A stretch of DNA of 64,000 nt from Fimbriimonadaceae bacterium (GTDB lineage: Bacteria > Armatimonadota > Fimbriimonadia > Fimbriimonadales > Fimbriimonadaceae), in NCBI GenBank assembly GCA_019454145.1, contig CP075366.1, positions 62,001-126,000 on the forward strand. Reading direction: 5' to 3'. Positions 58,523 to 64,000 of this stretch are shown one piece after another. The position numbers were made by a program, and so were the translations under genes. The notes beneath the pieces were generated by a model. It made no database searches. It had not been told where the DNA came from and saw nothing but the letters and a program-made list of their open reading frames with translations. Every line of letters starts with the position of its first letter. Positions within the stretch are counted from its first letter, which is position 1.

Positions 58523-58798
58523 ATGCGACTGAGCGAGGATATTTCTGATCGCCGTTTGATTTTGCTCAAAGGATTTTTATTCCTAATCCTCTGCCTCATG
58601 GCGGGCGGAGCATTGCTCCATTTGCACCCGGATTGGCTGACCTTTGGGTTACTCGCGTTAGCAGTTTGGGCGGGGAGTCGCTGGTACTACTTTATGTTCT
58701 ACGTGATCGAGCATTACGTAGATAGCGAATACAAGTTCGCCGGATTGACGTCTTTTATCCGCTACCTAAAAAACCCGAGGCCAGATGAACCCAACTAG
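58523..58798 (+). CDS. Small membrane protein of unknown function
   Basis: 91 residues with two membrane helices (LLKGFLFLILCLMAGGALLH and WLTFGLLALAVWAGSRWYYF). The polar tail reads HYVDSEYKFAGLTSFIRYLK. 26 bases after tspO on the same strand; its stop overlaps the convergent HNH gene by four bases. Confidence 0.7.
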   Translation: MRLSEDISDRRLILLKGFLFLILCLMAGGALLHLHPDWLTFGLLALAVWAGSRWYYFMFYVIEHYVDSEYKFAGLTSFIRYLKNPRPDEPN

Positions 58799-59331
58799 CT
58801 CACGGCTTTCTGTCCGAACTCTTTGAAGATCGGCAGATAGAACGCCCAGTCGTCGCGGTCAATCGCCGCCATATATTTCTGAAGCGAAAGATACGGCACG
58901 TAATGGGGTTGCCTAGGTTGCTTTTTGAGCTTCATGTTTGCTTGCTGAGGGGTTTTGTCGGCCTTTTTCAGATTGCATTTGCGGCAACAAGTCACTAAGT
59001 TTTCCCAAGTATGAGGACCGCCCACCCAGCGAGGGATAACGTGATCCAAAGTCAAATCTCGACCAGAGCCGCAGTATTGGCAAGTATAGTTATCCCGCGC
59101 AAGAATTGAATGGCGCGAAAGGCGCAATCGCGGAATCGGTCGGCGAACTTGGTAAATCATCCGCACGATGGAGGGAGTCTGGAATTCACCACTCGGGGTT
59201 CGAAAATCAATGCCCGTATCCTGGATAACCTCCGCCTTTCCCAGCAACACTAATGTCACCGCTCGTCGGAGATTACAAACGTTCAACGGTTCGTAATTTG
59301 CATTCAGCAGAAGCACTTCATGTTTGGCCAT
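58795..59331 (-). CDS. HNH endonuclease
   Basis: 178 residues from the ATG at 59331 (GTG at 59340 is an alternative). N-terminal EVLLLNANYEPLNVCNLRRA and VTLVLLGKAEVI are found in a common bacterial HNH family. The nuclease motif is YTCQYCGSGRDLTLDHVIPR, then WENLVTCCRKCNLKKADKTP, with zinc cysteines in two CxxC pairs and the DH catalytic pair. Possibly a DNA-repair or defence nuclease; no such neighbours. A terminator-like hairpin lies in its leader. Confidence 0.9.
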   Translation of the reverse strand: MAKHEVLLLNANYEPLNVCNLRRAVTLVLLGKAEVIQDTGIDFRTPSGEFQTPSIVRMIYQVRRPIPRLRLSRHSILARDNYTCQYCGSGRDLTLDHVIPRWVGGPHTWENLVTCCRKCNLKKADKTPQQANMKLKKQPRQPHYVPYLSLQKYMAAIDRDDWAFYLPIFKEFGQKAVS

Positions 59332-59371
59332 GGGAATCACCGGAATAATTGCAGAGCCGTTCGAGCACTAA

Positions 59372-59406
59372 AAAACCCGCGAATCTTGTTCTGAGTCGCG
59401 GGTTTT
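59372..59406 (-). terminator. Orphan terminator in the leader of the HNH gene
   Basis: Minus strand: AAAACCCGCGA and TCGCGGGTTTT arms with a 13-base loop, followed by TTAG (six T in all). No protein gene ends here on the minus strand. It lies about 40 bases before the HNH start, as an attenuator would. Confidence 0.75.
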
Positions 59407-59530
59407 GCAGGCACCAGGGCACAACGGTGTATCAACGTGTCCATGAGTATGGATGGGCACGCGCTCCTTGTTGGCGGCAGATGCTTACCGTACGGCATTG
59501 TTGATATTAATATACGATTGAATGACCAAA
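59407..59530 (-). promoter_or_regulatory. Candidate structured leader or small RNA upstream of the HNH gene
   Basis: The gene-free stretch 59332-59701 (370 bases) holds this leader on the minus strand. A possible promoter is TTGGTC (59529-59524), 17 bases, TATCAA (59506-59501); an alternative -10 is TATATT. The transcript has a hairpin CGTG-C-CCAT / ATGG-A-CACG and a second CACC/GGTG pair before the terminator. On the plus strand, 59540-59701 holds only the murA upstream region with AAGGAAGGG before its start. Confidence 0.4.
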
Positions 59531-59701
59531 ATTGGCGCAAATTGATTTTCCGTTAACAATTCGCAGGCGGAAATACTTGCTCAATGGAATTGGTCGCAGA
59601 ATTTTTTCGCAACCGTTTATCTATCGGGTACGTCCGGTAGAATGCAGGTACAGGTTGATTAGTCGGCTCTGTGCAAAAACCCAAGGAAGGGACTTGTCGG
59701 A

Positions 59702-60997
59702 ATGAGCGTATTAAGAATTGTTGGGGGAACACCGCTACGCGGTGAAGTTTCAGTTGCTGGAAGCAAAAATGCTGCCTTGGCTATCCTTGCCTCGGTGCCA
59801 CTGATCAAGGGCCAGGTAACGCTTCACAACGTTCCCGATATCAGCGATATCCATATTAAAGTTGGTCTTCTAAGATTGTTCGGTATTGAAGCCGAGTATC
59901 GAGAAGGTTCTTTGTTTATGGATACCACCAACTTGCAGGTTGGCGAACTTCCAGAAGAGCAAGTCCGCAAAATCCGCACTGGATTTTATATGCTCGGGCC
60001 AGTATTGGCTCGGCTTGGCAAAGTCCAGCTCCCAATGCCCGGCGGATGCAAAATCGGCGCACGACCAGTTGATTTCCACCTCAAGGGCCTGCATGCCCTT
60101 GGTGCAGATATCCAAACCGTTTCGGGTCACTATGTCGCTACTGGTGAAAACCTTCGTGGCGCAGAGATTTATCTTGATTCACCCAGCGCGGGTGCAACCC
60201 AGCATCTTGTCGCGACCGCAACGCTTGTGCCTGGCTGCACGGTGATTCAAAACGCTTCCATTGAGCCAGAAGTCATCAGCTTGGTTGCGTTTCTCCACGC
60301 CGCCGGAGCAAGGATCGAAGGAGCGGGAACCAGCACGATCACCATTACCGGAGTTGATCAACTAGAAAGCTGTACTTTCTCGGTTCCGGCTGACCGAATT
60401 CAAGCTGGCACATATCTCTTGGCTGGCGCGATCACTGGTGGAGATGTAACCACTCGGGGAATTCTCCCCGAAGATCAAACCGCGCTTGTCAACAAGATTA
60501 AAGAAGCAGGTTTCCATTCCGAAGAAGGGCCAGATTGGGTTCGCGTTTGGTCAACTGGTCGTGGACGAGGCATTCGCATCAAAACAATGCCTTACCCTGG
60601 ATTCCCGACTGATATTCAGCAACCAACTGCGGCTTTGCTAGCTCTGGCGGATGGCCCAAGTTCAATCGAAGAAACGATCTACGAAAGCCGAATCGGTCAT
60701 ATCTCCGAACTCAATCGAATGGGCGCAAAGCTATCGGTGGAAGGCCGATCAACTCTGATTGAAGGCGTAGAACGACTCCAAGGCGCGGTTGTGGAAGCAA
60801 GTGATCTCCGAGCCGGAGCCGCCCTCTGCATTGCCGGATTTGCCGCTGAAGGCGAAACCATTGTTCGCAATGTGCACTTTATTGATCGGGGATACGAAAA
60901 CTTGGTCAAAACCTTTACCCAACTCGGCGGGAACATCGAACGTTTGAGCGAAGAGGAGTGGCTTGGGGTGAACGTTCCCGAGCAATCAAGTCATTGA
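59702..60997 (+). CDS. murA: UDP-N-acetylglucosamine 1-carboxyvinyltransferase
   Basis: 431 residues, normal length. GTPLRGEVSVAGSKNAALAI, LPMPGGCKIGARPVDFHLKG with the catalytic Cys116 (fosfomycin-sensitive form), DRIQAGTYLLAGAITGGDVT, and TMPYPGFPTDIQQPTAALLA match MurA. It moves enolpyruvate from PEP to UDP-GlcNAc in the first committed step of peptidoglycan synthesis. Good ribosome site AAGGAAGGG. Overlaps mreB. Confidence 0.97.
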   Translation: MSVLRIVGGTPLRGEVSVAGSKNAALAILASVPLIKGQVTLHNVPDISDIHIKVGLLRLFGIEAEYREGSLFMDTTNLQVGELPEEQVRKIRTGFYMLGPVLARLGKVQLPMPGGCKIGARPVDFHLKGLHALGADIQTVSGHYVATGENLRGAEIYLDSPSAGATQHLVATATLVPGCTVIQNASIEPEVISLVAFLHAAGARIEGAGTSTITITGVDQLESCTFSVPADRIQAGTYLLAGAITGGDVTTRGILPEDQTALVNKIKEAGFHSEEGPDWVRVWSTGRGRGIRIKTMPYPGFPTDIQQPTAALLALADGPSSIEETIYESRIGHISELNRMGAKLSVEGRSTLIEGVERLQGAVVEASDLRAGAALCIAGFAAEGETIVRNVHFIDRGYENLVKTFTQLGGNIERLSEEEWLGVNVPEQSSH

Positions 60998-62007
60998 GAT
61001 TTGTCCCTCAAATCGGTATTGATTTAGGCACCGCGAACATCATTGTGTTTCGTCGTGGCAAGGGCATTGTTCTCAACGAGCCAACCGTTGTAGCGATCAA
61101 TACCAAAAACAAGCGCGTGCTGGCGGTGGGAAATTCAGCCCGCGAAATGTTGGGCCGGACTCCTGGCAATATCACGGCAATCCGCCCGATGCGCGACGGA
61201 GTAATCGCGGAATATACGGTCACCGAAAAGATGCTTGAATACATCCGGAAGAAGGTCGTTCCGGGCGCCGGGATGATCAAACCGATCGTCCTCATCTGTG
61301 TACCGAGCGGGGTTACAAACGTTGAGCGCCGTGCGGTTATCAAAGCGGCGCACGCGGCGGGATTTCAGCGGGCAAGCACGATAGAAGAGCCGATGGCCGC
61401 AGCGATCGGAGCCGGATTACCAATTTCAGCACCGGGCGGGAATATGGTCGTTGATATCGGGGGCGGTACCACTGATATCGCTGTGATCAGCTTAGGGGGA
61501 ATCGTCAAGTCTGCCAGCCTCCGGGTCGGCGGCAACAAGATGGACGACGCAATTATCCGTCACATCAAAAACGTTTACAATCTGGGCATTGGCGAACCCA
61601 CTGCTGAAGAACTCAAGATTCGGATTGGTAGCGCATTTCCGCTTGATCCTGAACTCACGATGAACGTCCGTGGCCGTGATATGGTAGCCGGGCTTCCCAA
61701 AACGGTCGAGGTCAGCAGCATTGAAATCCGCGAGGCGTTGAGCGACCCAGTTCGCCAAATTGCGGAAAAACTTTGCCAGGTCTTAGAAGAAACTCCGCCC
61801 GAACTCAGCAGTGACGTGATTGAGCGAGGAATTGTCCTCACGGGTGGCGGTGCATTGCTCCGGGGGCTATCTACCTTGTTGGAAAACATCACGCAAATTC
61901 CAGTTCGTGTCGCCGATAATGCTCTTGATTGCGTTGCAATCGGCACTGGTCGCGCGTTAGAAGAAATGGACGCGATTGAAAAATCTGGGGCAGTGACAAG
62001 AATATGA
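60994..62007 (+). CDS. mreB: MreB/Mbl-family actin-like shape protein
   Basis: 337 residues with TTG at 60994 as start, sharing bases with the murA stop (TTGA). VPQIGIDLGTANIIVFRRGK opens the phosphate-1 motif; GNMVVDIGGGTTDIAVISLG is phosphate-2, GIVLTGGGALLRGLSTLLEN the adenosine motif, and STIEEPMAAAIGAGLPI is typical of MreB. It organises wall synthesis along the inner membrane. No mreC or mreD follows, so it could be an Mbl-type paralogue. Confidence 0.93.
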   Translation: MRFVPQIGIDLGTANIIVFRRGKGIVLNEPTVVAINTKNKRVLAVGNSAREMLGRTPGNITAIRPMRDGVIAEYTVTEKMLEYIRKKVVPGAGMIKPIVLICVPSGVTNVERRAVIKAAHAAGFQRASTIEEPMAAAIGAGLPISAPGGNMVVDIGGGTTDIAVISLGGIVKSASLRVGGNKMDDAIIRHIKNVYNLGIGEPTAEELKIRIGSAFPLDPELTMNVRGRDMVAGLPKTVEVSSIEIREALSDPVRQIAEKLCQVLEETPPELSSDVIERGIVLTGGGALLRGLSTLLENITQIPVRVADNALDCVAIGTGRALEEMDAIEKSGAVTRI

Positions 62008-62510
62008 AAAGAGCGATTTTGATCGGCGTGTTTGTAGCTCTCTGCTTTTCCGCATCGGGCACCACTATTGTCCCTTACGAGACGACAAAAAAAGCCGATT
62101 TTGAATCTGCAGTTGTTCAACTTGATGCGGCAATGAGCAAGCGTTTGAAGATCAAACCGATTGCAACTGTTAAACCCGCACAAGGCAATATCACTCGTAA
62201 GGAAGTTGCCGCTCGCTTAATCGCTTTGATGAAGCATTATCAATCCAGCTTCCGCGTGACCCCGCGACCGTTTGATGTTTATCCAGAAGTTATTGATAAA
62301 TACAACAAGGACGCGACTCTGCGAGCAGATTTGCTTACCCTTTCACGATGGGGATTGATCGGCCCGGTTGGTCCGCTTGTTTCGAATCCTAGTGAGAACA
62401 TCAGCGAGGAAGAAGTTGGCGACGCACTTGGTTACTTTTACACTCAAATCACTTATCTCAGCCATCAACCAGATCCTCGATGGACGCCCGCTCTCAGTGA
62501 CGGCGAATAA
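62004..62510 (+). CDS. Secreted protein of unknown function, SLH-like
   Basis: 168 residues. Signal peptide (cut near SASG-T). NITRKEVAARLIALMKHYQS, LLTLSRWGLIGPVGPLVSNP and ISEEEVGDALGYFYTQI resemble an S-layer-homology pair of helices, but only loosely. The ATG overlaps the mreB stop by four bases. Confidence 0.68.
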   Translation: MKRAILIGVFVALCFSASGTTIVPYETTKKADFESAVVQLDAAMSKRLKIKPIATVKPAQGNITRKEVAARLIALMKHYQSSFRVTPRPFDVYPEVIDKYNKDATLRADLLTLSRWGLIGPVGPLVSNPSENISEEEVGDALGYFYTQITYLSHQPDPRWTPALSDGE

Positions 62511-62542
62511 CCCTGAATTCAAGCTGACGATCTGCCGATAAT

Positions 62543-64000
62543 TTGAGAGAATTGGCGGCACAACCACGGTGGTCACAAGCTGACCTCTGGGATCTGTTTG
62601 ACCTGAGCCCGGTCTCAGATTCGGATATTGCTAAGTACTTGGACATCACTCTTGCCAAGTGCGTGAGTTGGTTTCGTGCGTCTGGCGGTTCAATTTTCCT
62701 CGCCGATGGCGGAGACCGTTTTGGATTGCAGGCCAAAGTGGGTGCCCAAAGCAAACTTCCCGAAGATGCGGCAGTGATTAGCGGAGTTGGCATTGCGGGA
62801 ATTGTTGCCGCAAGCGGAGTTGCCCGGCTGATTGACGATCCGACCTTTTATGCGGATATGTCGGAAATTGAAACCAAGCAATCCATTTCAAGTTCAATGG
62901 TCATCCCGCTGGTTGATGTTCGGCGTAGAGTGATCGGGGTTCTCAACATCAGCCGTAAAACTGGCGAACATCCGTTTGAAGAACGAGATTTAGATCAAGC
63001 AGTTGCACTCGCCGCTCATGTTACTTTGGCGGTGACAAACGCTCAAATGGTAACCCGGCTCAAATCAACCGTCAAAGAAACAAAACTTGCGAATGAAAAG
63101 CTAACGGCCGTACTTGATTCTGTTGGTGGCGCGGTGATCGTAGTAGATGGCGATGGCGAAATTGTAAACAAGAATTCCACAGCTGAGGAAGACATCCTTG
63201 CTCCCAGCGCGGGCCGATTAGGGGAATCCATTTCCCATGTGATTTGGGATACATTGACTCTTCACGAAACGGTCAAAAAGCCGTTCTACGATTCGGATTT
63301 TGATCGCACTTGGATGGTGGAAGCTCGACCTCTGAACTCTGGTGGAGCGGTTATCACGTGCCAGGAAATCACTGACCACGAACGTCAACAAAGAGAACTG
63401 GGCAGAGTTCGGCGGTTAGCCGAAATTGGTCAGATGACCGCCGCAATCGCCCATGAAATCCGCAACCCCCTGACCGGGATTCGGAGTGCGGCGCAGATGA
63501 TTTCCCAGCATCCCGAAACCATGCCGGACTTCATTGGTGCCATTGAGGAAGAAGCATTGAAACTCAACGACCTCTGCGACGAGTTTTTAGAGTTCGCAAG
63601 GCCGATGCAACTGAACCTCCAGCCAGTGGTTCTCAGCGACGTCATCGGCGACGTACTCAAAGTTCTCAAACCACTTGCGGAAGAAAAGGGAATCGAAATC
63701 AAATTCGAATTTTCGCCAGGTGGAGAGCAAGTACAGCTTGATATTCGTCGGGTTGGGCAGATTGTTCATAACCTCGTTCGGAACGCATTCGACGCAAGTC
63801 AACCGGGCCAGTCCATCACGGTTTCTGCCGAAGGTGGAACATTCAGGGTAACGGATCAAGGAATCGGCATGAGTGAAGAGCAAGTCGCCAAGTTGTTCTC
63901 TGCATTCTTCACCACGAAGTCGGCCGGAACTGGGCTCGGATTGAGCGTTTGCCGCAAGATTGTAGATGCCCACGGAGGCGAGATTCGTGTGCAGTCGGAA
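62543..64000 (+). CDS. Sensor histidine kinase (GAF-PAS-HisKA-HATPase), cut by window end
   Basis: 486 codons visible; the gene continues beyond the window. TTG at 62543 is the first in-frame start after a stop; the true start is uncertain as no ribosome site is seen. Parts in order: a GAF-like domain (IFLADGGDRFGL to VGVLNISRKTGEHPFEERDL), a PAS-like domain (AVLDSVGGAVIVVDGDGEIV), HisKA with the phospho-His in AEIGQMTAAIAHEIRNPLTG, and HATPase with IVHNLVRNAFDAS and FFTTKSAGTGLGLSVCRKIV. No membrane helix, so it is cytoplasmic and NtrB-like. Partner regulator is not in view. Confidence 0.9.
   Translation, partial: MRELAAQPRWSQADLWDLFDLSPVSDSDIAKYLDITLAKCVSWFRASGGSIFLADGGDRFGLQAKVGAQSKLPEDAAVISGVGIAGIVAASGVARLIDDPTFYADMSEIETKQSISSSMVIPLVDVRRRVIGVLNISRKTGEHPFEERDLDQAVALAAHVTLAVTNAQMVTRLKSTVKETKLANEKLTAVLDSVGGAVIVVDGDGEIVNKNSTAEEDILAPSAGRLGESISHVIWDTLTLHETVKKPFYDSDFDRTWMVEARPLNSGGAVITCQEITDHERQQRELGRVRRLAEIGQMTAAIAHEIRNPLTGIRSAAQMISQHPETMPDFIGAIEEEALKLNDLCDEFLEFARPMQLNLQPVVLSDVIGDVLKVLKPLAEEKGIEIKFEFSPGGEQVQLDIRRVGQIVHNLVRNAFDASQPGQSITVSAEGGTFRVTDQGIGMSEEQVAKLFSAFFTTKSAGTGLGLSVCRKIVDAHGGEIRVQSE

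Noticed and set aside
59337-59540. A 67-codon minus-strand open frame upstream of the HNH gene
   Set aside because: It runs through the terminator and hairpins of the leader and shows no protein-like pattern.

Overview
The window looks like chromosome from an Armatimonadota bacterium, probably of the Fimbriimonas type. Three proteins carry the prepilin N-terminus 'FTLIELLVVIAIIAILAAIL' followed by FPVFAQAK, which I associate with that phylum. A PEP-CTERM protein, many lipoproteins, an outer-membrane barrel candidate and flagellar genes point to a diderm cell. This placement is inference; there is no 16S gene here. I see no phage, transposase, integrase or CRISPR array.

Layout. 1-3.5 kb: the start of a secreted redoxin, a GDPD-like phosphodiesterase, and a repeat-rich membrane protein. 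3.5-12 kb: tRNA-Arg, an APH-fold kinase, and a tightly coupled minus-strand flagellar operon (flgB, flgC, fliE, fliF, fliG, fliH, fliI, fliJ, lytic transglycosylase, MotE-like) with a sigma-28-like promoter. 12-18.6 kb: PEP-CTERM metalloprotease, outer-membrane barrel, GlmL-type ATPase, and two prepilin/small-lipoprotein pairs. 18.7-27.8 kb: UgpC-type ATPase, lipoproteins, a serine hydrolase, a matrixin-like protease, a membrane zinc-ribbon protein with an L7/L12-like tail, a third prepilin, an ECF sigma/anti-sigma pair, and a GT-C glycosyltransferase. 27.9-37 kb: a LolA-thioredoxin fusion, 2-oxoacid dehydrogenase E1 alpha and beta, and a branched-chain amino-acid ABC system (LivK, H, M, G) without LivF. 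37-49 kb: small membrane and zinc proteins, a phosphodiesterase/nuclease, MurQ with a sugar kinase, a GT9 glycosyltransferase, a DUF2089/DUF4097 pair, a second ECF sigma/anti-sigma pair, an aldo/keto reductase and an HD protein. 49-59.4 kb: rpsT, a large unknown protein, GNAT, a Cys/Met PLP enzyme, L31 type B, a HD-GYP response regulator, pyruvate phosphate dikinase, TspO and an HNH nuclease. 59.7-64 kb: murA overlapping mreB, a small secreted protein, and a sensor kinase cut by the window end.

How genes work together. The flagellar genes encode the MS-ring, C-ring switch, rod and export ATPase complex. MurQ plus the BadF-type kinase fit cell-wall sugar recycling, and MurA/MreB fit wall synthesis and shape. 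Both sigma/anti-sigma pairs overlap by four bases, so each is probably translated in a coupled way.

Non-coding signals that stand out: a promoter-to-terminator unit on the minus strand at 48.8-48.96 kb (candidate small RNA), a terminator ending at the start codon of the 650-codon unknown gene, an orphan terminator ahead of the HNH gene, a family of CCCCTACCTT hairpins, and a compact folded element at 14.05-14.13 kb.
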